64,000 bases of DNA from Pontibacillus chungwhensis BH030062 (GTDB lineage: Bacteria > Bacillota > Bacilli > Bacillales > BH030062): positions 62,001 through 126,000 of the forward strand of contig NZ_AVBG01000004.1 in the NCBI RefSeq assembly GCF_000770675.1, written 5' to 3'. Made by a program: the position numbers and the translations under genes. Below the pieces are notes generated by a model. The model was given only the letters and a program-made list of their open reading frames with translations. It did not search any database and was not told the origin of the DNA. Shown in pieces: positions 31,273 through 40,411 of this stretch (positions are counted from its first letter, which is position 1; every line of letters starts with the position of its first letter).

Positions 31273-31402
31273 GTTTATCTACTCCTTTTAGAAAGTTGTT
31301 CATAGTATGCCTTAGTTACGGAATAGATATGTTCACCCCTTCACTCTTCTCTAAGCGAAATTGAAAAAGCTTTCAAAATGAACGGAGATAGAAAATATGA
31401 CT

Positions 31403-31437
31403 AAAAAAAGGAACTCCCGAATTGGGAGTTCCTTTAA
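31403..31437 (-). terminator. Terminator of the SDR gene
   Basis: AAGGAACTCCC / GGGAGTTCCTT stem with GAATT loop and a seven-T run on the minus strand. Confidence 0.9.
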
Positions 31438-31443
31438 TAAAAT

Positions 31444-32202
31444 TTATTTGGATGAACGTTCTACATACGGATAAATCGGATCCTTTAAGTGGAACTCGTA
31501 TGTTTCACCATCTACAATTCCAACTACTTTGTTACTATCGTAAAGGTCTAGTAAGAAATGAGCCATTTCTTTTGCAGTATGGTACTGAGGAACGTTTCCT
31601 TCGTAAGATATATCTTCTACATCAAACGAGCGCTTCATAAATTCTGTTTCCGTAGCTGCAGGTGCAAGTACTTTCGCTCTCATCTTAGCGCCTTTTCCTT
31701 GGAGCTCTTGAGCCAGACCTTCTGTAAATGCACTCACGTAAAATTTAGTCGAGCAGTACGTAACAGCGCCACCAACGATGTTGTACCCGCCGGCTGATGA
31801 AATATTTAAAAGTTGCGTTCCTTCTTGTTTTTCATAATCACGTACAAATAATGTTGAAAGAACTGTTAATGCTTCAACATTTAAACGAAGCATTTTTTGA
31901 ATTTTTCCAAGATCTTGATCTGCTACTGGATCAAAGTTCCCAAATCCAGCGTTGTTCACAAATGTTTCTAACGAATAGGACTTGATGTCTTCATAAAGAG
32001 CGTGGACGTTCTCAGGCTCAGCTAGATCAGCCGGTTTAACAACCACATCCACATTGTGCCGTTGTTGGATCTCTGATTTTAGCTCTTCCAATTTCTCTTC
32101 CCGACGAGCAACTAGAATAAGGTCCTTTCCTCGTTCGGCGAATGCAATCGCTGCTTCATACCCAATCCCTGAACTTGCTCCGGTAATAACTGTATATGCC
32201 AT
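31444..32202 (-). CDS. Short-chain dehydrogenase (DltE/YqjQ type)
   Basis: 252-aa NAD(P)-dependent oxidoreductase. ITGASSGIGYEAA is the cofactor glycine motif, VNNAGFGNF the NNAG motif, ISSAGG supplies the catalytic Ser and YCSTKFYVS the Tyr-x-x-x-Lys pair. LVARREEKLEEL suggests NADP preference. Length normal. It is divergent from a MerR-family gene, and the shared intergenic region has a MerR-type palindrome overlapping a TTGACT -35 box, so it is probably induced by that regulator. Substrate unknown. Confidence 0.92.
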   Translation of the reverse strand: MAYTVITGASSGIGYEAAIAFAERGKDLILVARREEKLEELKSEIQQRHNVDVVVKPADLAEPENVHALYEDIKSYSLETFVNNAGFGNFDPVADQDLGKIQKMLRLNVEALTVLSTLFVRDYEKQEGTQLLNISSAGGYNIVGGAVTYCSTKFYVSAFTEGLAQELQGKGAKMRAKVLAPAATETEFMKRSFDVEDISYEGNVPQYHTAKEMAHFLLDLYDSNKVVGIVDGETYEFHLKDPIYPYVERSSK

Positions 32203-32247
32203 ACATGATCCTCCTCTTTATTATGTGATACACTATAAGCCTACTCG

Positions 32248-32268
32248 TTAAAGTGCACTTGAAGTCAA
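32248..32268 (-). promoter_or_regulatory. MerR-type operator/promoter of the SDR gene
   Basis: On the minus strand TTGACT is followed by the near-palindrome TTCAAGTGCACTTTAA. A possible weak -10 (TAGGCT) lies 19 bp after the -35, the long spacing typical of MerR-activated promoters. Confidence 0.6.
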
Positions 32269-32306
32269 GCATTCATGCGCGAGGTATATGCTAAGGAGGA
32301 TTCCCC

Positions 32307-32696
32307 ATGTATTCCATAAGCCAAGTAGCAGAGAAATTAAACATCAAACCTCATACGCTTCGTTATTATGAACAAGAAGGCATTTTAGAATCTAATCGAA
32401 ATCATGCCGGTGTACGGAATTACACAGAACAACAGGTCAAATGGCTTCGTTTCGTTCTAAAACTACGCGAAACCCATATGCCTGTTTCAAGCATTCAAGA
32501 ATATGTAAAGCTCTTGCAAGAAGGTGAGCATACGGCTAACAAGCGTTTGCAATTATTAGAAGATCATCGTGCGTCTATCCAGCAACAAATTAGAGAACTG
32601 CAAGATACAGAGCAGATGCTCGAGAAAAAAGTCTCCACTTATAAGGACATGATTGGTAACGAAGTTCATCTTTCTATTTCTTCGTATATAAAATAA
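32307..32696 (+). CDS. MerR family transcriptional regulator
   Basis: 129 aa. N-terminal winged helix ISQVAEKLNIKPHTLRYYEQ EGIL (helix-turn-helix with the RYYE signature), then a coiled-coil dimerisation region (LLQEGEHTANKRLQLLED and IRELQDTEQMLEKKVS). It belongs to the AdhR/YfmP-like group that senses aldehydes or other small molecules; no metal-binding cysteines are seen. It probably controls the divergent SDR gene. AAGGAGG precedes the ATG. Its 3' end overlaps a convergent YdcZ gene by 23 bp. Confidence 0.92.
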   Translation: MYSISQVAEKLNIKPHTLRYYEQEGILESNRNHAGVRNYTEQQVKWLRFVLKLRETHMPVSSIQEYVKLLQEGEHTANKRLQLLEDHRASIQQQIRELQDTEQMLEKKVSTYKDMIGNEVHLSISSYIK

Positions 32697-33108
32697 TGGC
32701 TACGATCATAAGGATCATACCTGATATACGTGACCAGTCGAGCGGAATCTGTTTCATTCCAAGCCACCCAAAGTGATCAATCAAGGAGCTCGCAATCAGT
32801 TGCGCTGAGATCAGCGTGAAGATTGCAGCTCCGACCCCTATCCGCGGAACAGCCAAAACCATTGTTGATACGAAGAAAGCCCCTAGCACACCACCAATTA
32901 GCTGCCATTTCGGCACAGAAAATACTTGCACAATATTTCCTTTCCCAAAGAAAAGCATAACTAAAAACAGCGTTACTGCTCCGACCAAAAAGGAGACAAA
33001 CGCCCCTTCAAAAACTCCTATCTTTTGACCTAATCCACCGTTAACAGAGGATTGTACGGCCACACCTATACCGCCTACAAACACCATAAGCATAACTAAA
33101 AACTGCAT
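32674..33108 (-). CDS. YdcZ-type DMT superfamily membrane protein
   Basis: 144 aa with about five hydrophobic helices. VFVGGIGVAVQSSVNGGLGQ at the start and LISAQLIASSLIDHFGWLG near the end are characteristic of the YdcZ (DUF606) half-size drug/metabolite transporters. Two more members are in this window (44462-44896 and 45621-46046). GAGGAGG precedes the ATG. Substrate unknown. The gene is tail-to-tail with the MerR gene, overlapping its end. Confidence 0.88.
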   Translation of the reverse strand: MQFLVMLMVFVGGIGVAVQSSVNGGLGQKIGVFEGAFVSFLVGAVTLFLVMLFFGKGNIVQVFSVPKWQLIGGVLGAFFVSTMVLAVPRIGVGAAIFTLISAQLIASSLIDHFGWLGMKQIPLDWSRISGMILMIVAIILYTKK

Positions 33109-33208
33109 ATATGAAACCTCCTCATCTGTCCAATCTAATGATTATTTATAAAGGCAATATGCTTATTATTTCAGAACATCAAATATTCCACAATTAATAG
33201 GTTCCACA

Positions 33209-33241
33209 CAAAAGCCACCCGATCGTTTGGGTGGCTTTTTA
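33209..33241 (-). terminator. Terminator of the signal peptidase gene
   Basis: AAAAGCCACCC / GGGTGGCTTTT stem with GATCGTTT loop and T-runs on both strands. Confidence 0.88.
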
Positions 33242-33300
33242 TAATGCTCTTTTAATGTTTATTGTTGATTTTAGTAACAACATCAATTGAAAATCTTTTA

Positions 33301-33918
33301 TTAAAAGGTTTTCAATTGATCAAAAGGATAAAACCGCAAGAAGACTTGACCTACGAGGTGATCAACCGGAATTGATCCCACTGCCCGGCTATCGTGACTG
33401 TTATTACGATTATCTCCCATTACGAACACATGCCCTTCTGGTACAACCACTTTCTCAAAAGAACTGAGCATCTCTTCTTTAATGTATGCCTCTTCAAGGA
33501 CCTTACCATTTCGATAGAGATCCCCATTTTTATACTCGATCGTGTCCCCAGGCTCCCCGATTACGCGTTTCACCCAATAGTTGTCTTGATTTTTATCACC
33601 AAAAACCATATTTACAACCGGACTCTCAAGAAGCTTGTCCTTTACGGTACGTTTTTCATCTAAACGGTTATCGACAACAACCACATCCTTGTATTCAGGT
33701 TGTTGACCAAGTGTGTAGGCACTTTTAAATACCCATAGTCGATCCCCTTTCATGTCTCCTTCTTTAAGATCCACCCCATCTAAAGTCGGTTCCATAGATT
33801 CTCCACTTACTTTAAACGGTTGCAGGAGGAAAGTAGTAATGGCAACAGAAAACACGAGTACAAATACAATGACCTTGCTCCAACTAAATATCTCTAGCAC
33901 AATTCGTTTTCCACTCAT
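33301..33918 (-). CDS. lepB: Type I signal peptidase
   Basis: 205-aa membrane-bound peptidase that cleaves signal peptides from exported proteins. One N-terminal membrane helix (VIVFVLVFSVAITTFLLQPF), then the catalytic serine in SGESMEPTL (Ser41), the general-base lysine in DNYWVKRVIGEPGD (Lys117) and GDNRNNSHDSR (box E). This matches the SipS/SipT type of Bacillus with a single anchor. AAGGAG precedes the ATG. Monocistronic. Confidence 0.95.
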   Translation of the reverse strand: MSGKRIVLEIFSWSKVIVFVLVFSVAITTFLLQPFKVSGESMEPTLDGVDLKEGDMKGDRLWVFKSAYTLGQQPEYKDVVVVDNRLDEKRTVKDKLLESPVVNMVFGDKNQDNYWVKRVIGEPGDTIEYKNGDLYRNGKVLEEAYIKEEMLSSFEKVVVPEGHVFVMGDNRNNSHDSRAVGSIPVDHLVGQVFLRFYPFDQLKTF

Positions 33919-34048
33919 AAATAAATCTCCTTCGATTGTTAAATAGTCTGCATATCGGAAGCTGTATCATTTCCCTTTTACTATACCTACGACGACAAAG
34001 GAGAAAAGTTCCCTCTTTTCAAACTTTAGGCATCCTTTTAATAACGAG

Positions 34049-34348
34049 CTATTCAACCATATTCTTCTGTACGTAAATAATCATACCAACGTGCGCTATA
34101 GCTATGAGCGTGACTATTATGCCCATAACCGCAGGAAGCTGAGGTGGTGGAGTTAATACCCCTGAAACAATCAGAACAAGGCCGGTGGATAAATCTAAGT
34201 GGCCAACTAACCTGGATAACCTTTCCTTATCTCGAACTCGACGCTGATTGAACCCACTTAGCAACCATGTATGCTTCTTTATACCAACCATATACGCAAA
34301 CAACAATAAAATGATTCCAATAGCTAAAGGACCCTCATTCAAATACAT
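34049..34348 (-). CDS. DUF3784-type small membrane protein
   Basis: 99 aa with three hydrophobic helices (AIGIILLLFAYMVGI, LDLSTGLVLIVSGVL and AVMGIIVTLIAIAHVGMIIY). KKHTWLLSGFN after the first helix is the sequence mark of DUF3784 proteins, common in Firmicutes and of unknown function. GAAAGGAATGG precedes the ATG. No operon partners. Confidence 0.75.
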   Translation of the reverse strand: MYLNEGPLAIGIILLLFAYMVGIKKHTWLLSGFNQRRVRDKERLSRLVGHLDLSTGLVLIVSGVLTPPPQLPAVMGIIVTLIAIAHVGMIIYVQKNMVE

Positions 34349-34443
34349 CGAACCATTCCTTTCCTATAGAAGCAACTTTGCATGCAAACTCATATGATCG
34401 ATGGATAAATTAGTACTGCGCCTGCTTGAAAAACGAAGATTAC

Positions 34444-35457
34444 CTACATCTCAATAGCTCCATATAATCGCTGGACTTTGACATCTTCCCCATTCAACCA
34501 ATCCGGAAATCGAAAATCCAGTCCCTTCGCGCCTCTGGCAATCGTGGTGACGATCCTGCTCTCTTGAAATGAATAAGAAAATGTATGTAGTGTCCCAAAC
34601 AAATCGTCATACTTTGTAAAAAATAAAGGAGAGGCAGGATCGGAAAACATTTGAAACAGCTCTTCACGACTTAACGTTTCTTTTTCATACCGTTGTAAAT
34701 AATGCTCTCGCTTTAGAGATCCTTCTATACTTGACCTGTTCTTGTCTTTCATATTTGGTTGCTTAAAGTTGTTAAAACATGAAAGAAACTCTTTATCCCG
34801 ACGTATACTGACTCCTTTTGGACTTGCTTCTACAACAGCGAAATTACCCGGGTCACCAAGCGAGAAATTGTAACAGGCTGCATGAGGGATATCTTTTAAA
34901 AGATTGATAGCTTCTTCAACAGATGAACACGTATCTAAAATGATCCGCACCGTAGTCCAGGCTGATATTCCTTTCGCGTAATGAGTATTACTCACGAAAT
35001 GAAGGCCAACTACTACCCCTTTTTCGTTGACTCCATCGTGTCGTCCAATACCTTGAAGGTTGTATCCAGCTGAAGCAAACCCCTGGTCTGGTTTAATGAT
35101 GCTAAAAATACCATCATAGAAATCGGGAGAGAAATCATAATTTCTAACATAAAAGGAGTTCGTCCCATAAGCCGTGCACCCCATGGAAACCACTCTCGGA
35201 ACATCGTATCCACTAAACAAAGCTGCAGCCTTTTTTGCAGGGATCTGTTGCATTTCTCCAAATCCCTCTAACTCTTCTAATAGATGGGGCGCAAATTGAG
35301 AGAACACATCTTCCATACTCTCATAATCAATGCTATCTTTTGTGATGCTCTCTAGCATCTCTATCTTCCCTCGCTCTTTTAGAAGCTCAGCTGTTCTAGC
35401 ACCAATTGAGTGGTGATTCTTTTTCATTTGTATAACATCAACGTTGAACGCATTCAT
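34444..35457 (-). CDS. C45 family acyltransferase/peptidase (Ntn hydrolase)
   Basis: 337 aa. SMGCTAYGTNSFYVRNYDF holds the conserved cysteine (Cys94) that becomes the N-terminal nucleophile after self-cleavage in C45 enzymes (acyl-CoA:6-aminopenicillanate acyltransferase type); GIGRHDGVNEKGVVVGLHFV and NFSLGDPGNFAVVEASP are further family blocks. Such enzymes hydrolyse or transfer acyl-amide bonds. The leader of 93 residues is longer than in choloylglycine hydrolases. Substrate unknown. AAGGAGGTGG precedes the ATG. Confidence 0.82.
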   Translation of the reverse strand: MNAFNVDVIQMKKNHHSIGARTAELLKERGKIEMLESITKDSIDYESMEDVFSQFAPHLLEELEGFGEMQQIPAKKAAALFSGYDVPRVVSMGCTAYGTNSFYVRNYDFSPDFYDGIFSIIKPDQGFASAGYNLQGIGRHDGVNEKGVVVGLHFVSNTHYAKGISAWTTVRIILDTCSSVEEAINLLKDIPHAACYNFSLGDPGNFAVVEASPKGVSIRRDKEFLSCFNNFKQPNMKDKNRSSIEGSLKREHYLQRYEKETLSREELFQMFSDPASPLFFTKYDDLFGTLHTFSYSFQESRIVTTIARGAKGLDFRFPDWLNGEDVKVQRLYGAIEM

Positions 35458-35667
35458 TCGTCTCCACCTCCTTAATTACAAAATAGCACAACATACCATT
35501 TTATTCCATATGCAGTGGTAGCTATATTCTCAATAGACTCTTCTATTCTCGAAGGTTTCAATGCATACTTCGTAGATAAACTTGTTTAATGATGTCATTG
35601 ATGTTTTATTCTTCAATTGTGATACTATATCATATAAACTATTTCCATTGTTTAAAAGGAGATTCAT

Positions 35668-35871
35668 ATGAACCATCAAAAGGAAACCTCTAAAGAGAGA
35701 CGTAAACGTATGAGAGAAACAAGCGGTAGAAAGTATTTAAAGGAAGATAAAAATTGGACTACCGTAGACTATTTCAGTTTGGGTCATGTAGTGGGAAGAA
35801 TGGGATGGAAAGGAACAGGGCTCCTAATCGTGTTCATGATTGTCGGTTATATCATCTACAAAATGGTATAA
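35668..35871 (+). CDS. Small basic protein with C-terminal membrane helix
   Basis: 67 aa. The first 30 residues are strongly basic (KETSKERRKRMRETSGRKYL), then TVDYFSLGHVVGRMGW and a C-terminal helix (GLLIVFMIVGYIIYKMV), consistent with a tail-anchored protein facing the cytoplasm. Family not recognised. AAAAGGAG precedes the ATG. It shares a bidirectional terminator with the convergent cold-shock gene. Confidence 0.65.
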   Translation: MNHQKETSKERRKRMRETSGRKYLKEDKNWTTVDYFSLGHVVGRMGWKGTGLLIVFMIVGYIIYKMV

Positions 35872-35902
35872 AAAAAGACTGCCAAAAATGGCAGTCTTTT
35901 TT
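35871..35902. terminator. Bidirectional terminator (67-aa gene / cold-shock gene)
   Basis: AAAAAAGACTGCC / GGCAGTCTTTTTT stem with a short loop, A-run on the left and T-run on the right. Confidence 0.92.
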
Positions 35903-35917
35903 ATCGCAAGTAATAAA

Positions 35918-36115
35918 TTACTTTTGAACGTTCGCAGCTTGTGGGCCACGGTTACCTTCAACGATTTCGAATGAAACCGTTTGGTTTTCTTCTAATGTTT
36001 TGAAGCCTTCGTCTTGAATAGCAGAGAAATGAACGAATACATCGTCTTGACCTTCTACTTCGATGAAACCGAAACCTTTTTCAGCGTTGAACCATTTAAC
36101 TGTACCTTGTAACAT
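35918..36115 (-). CDS. Cold-shock protein (CspA/CspB family)
   Basis: 65-aa single-stranded nucleic-acid-binding OB-fold protein and RNA chaperone. [17 protein letters not shown] includes RNP-1 and [12 protein letters not shown]-2; [17 protein letters not shown] ends it. Full length for the family. GGAGGTAAC precedes the ATG. The 5' region up to the next gene is about 260 bp, long enough for the structured leader that usually controls csp translation, though no conserved cold box is identified. Confidence 0.97.
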   Translation of the reverse strand: MLQGTVKWFNAEKGFGFIEVEGQDDVFVHFSAIQDEGFKTLEENQTVSFEIVEGNRGPQAANVQK

Positions 36116-36320
36116 AATTGTTACCTCCTGCGTGGATCAAGTCCACATTGTATTACTATTATTGCTCTGCATATTCATTCCAGACGAAAGTGACTTAATA
36201 GTTACTTTTTCTTTCACTCGTAAACGAACAAGAATAATTAATACCTACTATATCAGCTAAATGTAATTCCGTCAAGTGTAGCTACTAAACTATTTAAAAA
36301 CTTCTTTTGTTCATCCATAC

Positions 36321-36361
36321 AAAAAGAAGAGCTACTCTCCTCTTTTAGGAGAATAGCTCTT
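36321..36361 (-). terminator. Terminator of the aldehyde dehydrogenase gene
   Basis: AAGAGCTACTCTCC / GGAGAATAGCTCTT stem followed on the minus strand by CTTTTTG. Confidence 0.85.
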
Positions 36362-36379
36362 ACTTAATCAATCAACAAT

Positions 36380-37804
36380 TTAAGATGGGAACCCAAGAAT
36401 CGCTTTTTTCTCAAGATATTCTTCAATTCCATAATCGCCCCACTCACGGCCAATACCAGACTGCTTATAACCACCAAATGGCGCTGCAAAATCGTGTGAT
36501 GCATCATTTACTTTAATACGACCTGCGCGGATAGATGTCGCGACTTTTTTAAGTGTCTCTGGATCTTTACCGTATACATAACCAGCTAGTCCATAAACAA
36601 CGTCATTTCCAATTTCAATCGCATGATCAATCGTGTCATACGTAATAATACTCATGACCGGTCCAAAGATTTCTTCTTGTGCAATAACCATATCATTGGA
36701 CACGTCTGTGAAGATTGTTGGCTTAGCATAATAGCCCTTTTCTAAACCTTCCGGAAGACCAGTACCACCAGCTATAAGATTTGCACCTTCATCAATTCCT
36801 TTTTCGATATAGGATTGAACCGTATCCCACTGCTTCTTGGATACAAGTGGTCCAACATAATTTCCTTCACGAGGGTGACCTACAGGGAATTCAGGTAGCA
36901 CTTCTAGAACGGCTTGTTCAAATTCTTCTTTCTTAGAAGCTGGGACAAGCATGCGGGTAGCGGCAGAACAAACTTGACCCGTGTTCGTTGCGATATGACT
37001 AACAGCATTTCTAGCAGCATCTTTCATATCTGCATCTTCAAGAACGATTAATGGAGATTTACCGCCTAGTTCAAGAGCAACGTTTTTAATCGTTTCAGAT
37101 GCATTTTGCATAACTTTAGCTCCAACTCCTGCTGAACCTGTAAAGGATACAAAGTCAATATCAGGGTGTGAGCTAATGCCATCACCAATCGTTTCGCCTG
37201 TACCGTTAACCAGGTTGAAAGCCCCCTTAGGCACGCCTACTTCATCGAAGATCTCTGCTAACATAATAGCAGCAAATGGCGTCATCTCAGCGGGCTTTAA
37301 TACAACTGGGCTACCGGCGGCAAACGCGCTGGCAATTTTAGTTGAAGCTTGGTTTGTCGGGAAGTTCCATGGTGTGATTAACCCACTTACACCAACCGAT
37401 TCCTTTACTACCGTATGGTTGCCACGGTCTTCCATAAATTCAATATTCTTAAGAGATTCAGCCGCTTGAGCAAAATGATTATAGCCCATGCTATAGTGAA
37501 CCTTCTCTGAAATTTTAAGAGGTGCTCCTAATTCGTCCGTCATTACATCAATAAATTCATCTTTACGACGTGCATATGCTTCAGCAATGTTCTCTAGCAT
37601 TTCAATGCGCTCTTCTTTAGAAGTTTGCGAGAAGCTTGGGAAGGCCTCTTTGGCTGCTTGAACAGCTTTATCTAAGTCTTCCTTAGTTCCTAAGCTGATT
37701 TGCCCCATTGGTTCTTCCGTTGCAGGGTTAATAACGTTGTATGTCTCATTCCCCGTTGATTCAACCCATTCACCGTTAATATAATGTTTTAGGTTCTTAC
37801 GCAT
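36380..37804 (-). CDS. Aldehyde dehydrogenase
   Basis: 474-aa NAD(P)-dependent enzyme. TPWNFPTNQ (cofactor loop), [30 protein letters not shown] (general-base Glu, about 245) and [14 protein letters not shown] (nucleophilic Cys, about 280) are intact; the end [19 protein letters not shown] is typical. It falls near the broad-substrate class of Bacillus aldehyde dehydrogenases (for example YcbD or DhaS-like). ATG 37804 follows AAAGGAG; TTG 37810 is in frame but too close. Monocistronic and divergent from an SDR gene. Confidence 0.92.
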   Translation of the reverse strand: MRKNLKHYINGEWVESTGNETYNVINPATEEPMGQISLGTKEDLDKAVQAAKEAFPSFSQTSKEERIEMLENIAEAYARRKDEFIDVMTDELGAPLKISEKVHYSMGYNHFAQAAESLKNIEFMEDRGNHTVVKESVGVSGLITPWNFPTNQASTKIASAFAAGSPVVLKPAEMTPFAAIMLAEIFDEVGVPKGAFNLVNGTGETIGDGISSHPDIDFVSFTGSAGVGAKVMQNASETIKNVALELGGKSPLIVLEDADMKDAARNAVSHIATNTGQVCSAATRMLVPASKKEEFEQAVLEVLPEFPVGHPREGNYVGPLVSKKQWDTVQSYIEKGIDEGANLIAGGTGLPEGLEKGYYAKPTIFTDVSNDMVIAQEEIFGPVMSIITYDTIDHAIEIGNDVVYGLAGYVYGKDPETLKKVATSIRAGRIKVNDASHDFAAPFGGYKQSGIGREWGDYGIEEYLEKKAILGFPS

Positions 37805-37974
37805 ATTCAAATTCTCCTTTATAAAAAATTGTGATTGTAAAAAGTTGTATGGATGTGCTTACGTAATCATGTATTACCGCTTATACTCAAAACGAAACAT
37901 CTCGAATGGAAAGCAGTTTTTTTGAGGTTGTTTCAGATTGCGCTTACACTATTGATATAGAAAGGATGAGTAGA

Positions 37975-38697
37975 ATGGCACAAAATGTTAAAGGAAAAAT
38001 CGCTTATATTACAGGAGCTAGTAGCGGAATTGGACGTGCAACCGCTATTCAATTCGCTAAAGAAGGCATTCACCTCGGACTTATAGCAAGAACAGAGAGC
38101 AAACTGAAGGAAGTCAAAGAAGAAGCTACTTCTTACGGGGTGAAGGCTAGCTATGCAGTAGCTGATATAGCAAGCCTTGAAGAGGTAGAGAAAGCTGTAG
38201 ATGACCTGAAACAGCACATTGGCCCAGCCGATATACTAGTGAATAACGCTGCAATAGGATCAAACGGATCATTTCTCGAAATAGAACCAGATGAGTGGAA
38301 GCACACATTTGAAGTGAACGTGTTTGGAACCTATCACGTTACAAGAACGGTTCTCCCCCACATGATTGATAATAACCAGGGTGACATTATAAACATCTCT
38401 TCAAGCAATGGGTTAAAAGGGACTGCCGGTTCCACCTCTTACAGCGCATCCAAGTTCGCAATCCAAGGAATGACTGAGGCTTTGATGCAAGAAGTTCGCC
38501 GTCAAAACATACGAGTCTTCACGTTAAACCCTAGCCTCGTTGCCACAGAACTAGCCTTTGGTGCCAAACTTGAGGAACAAGATAAGGAAAAATACATGCA
38601 ACCTGAAGACATTGCTGAATATATGGTTAGTCAGTTAAAGCTGCACCCTCGTATCTTTATTAAACAGTCCCTGCAATGGGCAACAAATCCGTTTTAA
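37975..38697 (+). CDS. SDR family oxidoreductase (FabG-like)
   Basis: 240 aa. AYITGASSGIGRATA (cofactor motif), VNNAAIGSNG, NISSSNG and YSASKFAIQG (Tyr-x-x-x-Lys) are intact. It resembles 3-oxoacyl-reductase-like SDRs; LIARTESKLKEV suggests NADP. ATG 37975 follows AAGGA; ATG 37966 and a long upstream extension (from 37906) are less likely. Near a VOC gene and an oppositely oriented aldehyde dehydrogenase, but no operon is obvious. Substrate unknown. Confidence 0.9.
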   Translation: MAQNVKGKIAYITGASSGIGRATAIQFAKEGIHLGLIARTESKLKEVKEEATSYGVKASYAVADIASLEEVEKAVDDLKQHIGPADILVNNAAIGSNGSFLEIEPDEWKHTFEVNVFGTYHVTRTVLPHMIDNNQGDIINISSSNGLKGTAGSTSYSASKFAIQGMTEALMQEVRRQNIRVFTLNPSLVATELAFGAKLEEQDKEKYMQPEDIAEYMVSQLKLHPRIFIKQSLQWATNPF

Positions 38698-38781
38698 TAT
38701 TAGAAAATGCATGGGAACAATCTGTTTGTAAATCCTTACCGAAGGGTAAATAGCTTATAAATTGTTTAAGGAGGCGTCCTA

Positions 38782-39468
38782 ATGGATTTCGATCATTTAG
38801 TGGTTTTAGCAAAATCTCCAGAGAAATCGCAGCAGGATATGAAAGGTAAGCATGGTATTCGAGGAGAAAAGGGTGGCGAACATAAACAATGGGGCACATA
38901 CAACCATTTAGCATTCTTTGAAAATAGTGCTTACATAGAATGGATTGGAATCACGGATTACGATACAGCAACAGATTCAGATAATCCTTTAATCCAACAA
39001 ACTGTCCAAGCACACGACAAAGATGTAGAAGGACCTTTTACATTTGCACTTAGAACATCGCAAATGGACCAGCTTATTGAACATTGGGAAGCCGAAAATC
39101 TTGACTATCAAGGACCTTTCGAAGGAAACAGAACGACTCCAGATGGTCGCCAATTGAGCTGGCGCATGCTTTTCCCGAATACCGATTCCTCCTCTCCCCT
39201 GCCATTTCTTATTGAATGGAGCGGTGAACCGAATAAGCCTAATAACTCTGAAAATCTAAATTCCTTACCATTTGAAACGATTCATGTTGGTGTCGAGGAT
39301 CTAGAAGCTGCTCTTCACCAGTGGACTTTATTCTATCAATTAGGTGAACCCAATCATGCACAAGACTTAGCCGGCAACACCTCCTATGAATGGAAGCTAG
39401 GAAATGGAACACTCTCCTTGTCGGAAGGGAACGGAGTGAATGCTAAATTTGGAAGTGTTAATCTTTAA
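38782..39468 (+). CDS. VOC/glyoxalase-like two-domain protein
   Basis: 228 aa. FDHLVVLAKSPEKSQQDMKG followed by NHLAFFENSAYIEWIGITDY is the pattern of the glyoxalase-like (Glyoxalase_3) group; the second half (FETIHVGVEDLEAALHQWTL) repeats the motif start, giving two modules. Metal ligands would include the His of the first strand and Glu in YIEW. Enzymatic role unknown. AGGAGGCG precedes the ATG, and a strong terminator follows. Confidence 0.82.
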   Translation: MDFDHLVVLAKSPEKSQQDMKGKHGIRGEKGGEHKQWGTYNHLAFFENSAYIEWIGITDYDTATDSDNPLIQQTVQAHDKDVEGPFTFALRTSQMDQLIEHWEAENLDYQGPFEGNRTTPDGRQLSWRMLFPNTDSSSPLPFLIEWSGEPNKPNNSENLNSLPFETIHVGVEDLEAALHQWTLFYQLGEPNHAQDLAGNTSYEWKLGNGTLSLSEGNGVNAKFGSVNL

Positions 39469-39475
39469 ATGATGT

Positions 39476-39513
39476 AAAAAGATCCAGCCTGCTCAGCAGG
39501 CTGGATCTTTTTG
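39476..39513 (+). terminator. Terminator of the VOC gene
   Basis: AAAGATCCAGCCTGCT / AGCAGGCTGGATCTTT arms with a T-run. Confidence 0.92.
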
Positions 39514-39575
39514 TTTTCACAAAGCCTGCTTGAGCACATAGTTTAATAGGAAAACGAAGAAACAGGAGAATCGCG

Positions 39576-40271
39576 ATGACAAACGATTATTTAGATTTAT
39601 TAGCTCACTTTGGAATAGGCGGGGCTCATCCAGGAGGATTTGAATTAAGTAAACAAGTTTTCCAAAAAGAACACTTAGATAGAGATCTTCATGTCTTAGA
39701 TATAGGTTGCGGGACTGGGCAATCGTCTGAATATATACGGGAAACATTTGGGTGTGAAGTCACGGGAATCGATAATCACCCGCTTATGATACAAAAAGCA
39801 AAAGAGCGAAAAACGGATGCCATATTTTTAGAAGGAGATGTAGAACATCTCCCTTTTAAAGACGAAAGCTTTCAGTTCGTTTTCACAGAATCCACTCTTA
39901 GTTTTACAAAAATACCACAAGCCCTCAAAGAGATTAATCGCGTCCTCACCCCTACAGGAACGGCTCTATTTATGGAAATGACAGCAGAGCAATCTCTTTC
40001 TGATACTGTGAAAAAGCAGGTCAAGAACCTTTATCATATTCAAGAAATTTATTCGGAATCACAATGGAAGGAAGAAATGGAAGCAGCAGGTTTTACAAAC
40101 ATTAAGTGCCTAGACATTCCATCAAATTTAGAGGAGAGCCCCATTTCTGATATGAAAATGAGCCCTGTCATTCCAGAATCCTTATATGAGCTTTGGGATG
40201 AGCACGTAGAATTTGTTGAAATCTGCAAGGAACACTTGGGATTTCGCATTTATCGTTGCTGTAAATCTTAA
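39576..40271 (+). CDS. Class I SAM-dependent methyltransferase
   Basis: 231 aa. HVLDIGCGTGQSSEYI is the SAM-binding glycine motif I; GIDNHPLMIQKAKERK follows as the acidic end of strand 2; EGDVEHLPFKDESFQFVFTE is motif II/III of the UbiE-like methyltransferase_11 type. The small C-terminal part (YELWDEHVEFVEICKEH) may form the substrate lid. Acceptor unknown. CAGGAGAA precedes the ATG. Monocistronic. Confidence 0.9.
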   Translation: MTNDYLDLLAHFGIGGAHPGGFELSKQVFQKEHLDRDLHVLDIGCGTGQSSEYIRETFGCEVTGIDNHPLMIQKAKERKTDAIFLEGDVEHLPFKDESFQFVFTESTLSFTKIPQALKEINRVLTPTGTALFMEMTAEQSLSDTVKKQVKNLYHIQEIYSESQWKEEMEAAGFTNIKCLDIPSNLEESPISDMKMSPVIPESLYELWDEHVEFVEICKEHLGFRIYRCCKS

Positions 40272-40334
40272 ACTGTTTGAAAGTTACCGTTTTCCAAACA
40301 TGATGATAAGATTAATGTTTTTGCTAATGCAACA

Positions 40335-40370
40335 TCATAACTCCTCTCCTTTAAGGAGGGGAGTTATTGC
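40335..40370 (+). terminator. Terminator of the methyltransferase gene
   Basis: ATAACTCC-TCTCC / GGAGG-GGAGTTAT stem with a short loop; only GATTTTA follows, so the T-run is weak. Confidence 0.55.
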
Positions 40371-40411
40371 GATTTTACCTTCGTAAGAGTTAAATATTAC
40401 CTCAATAATTA

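Noticed and set aside
36116-36320. Riboswitch in the cold-shock leader
   Set aside because: The leader is long, but I could not identify a conserved aptamer or a clear cold box, only the usual purine-rich ribosome site.
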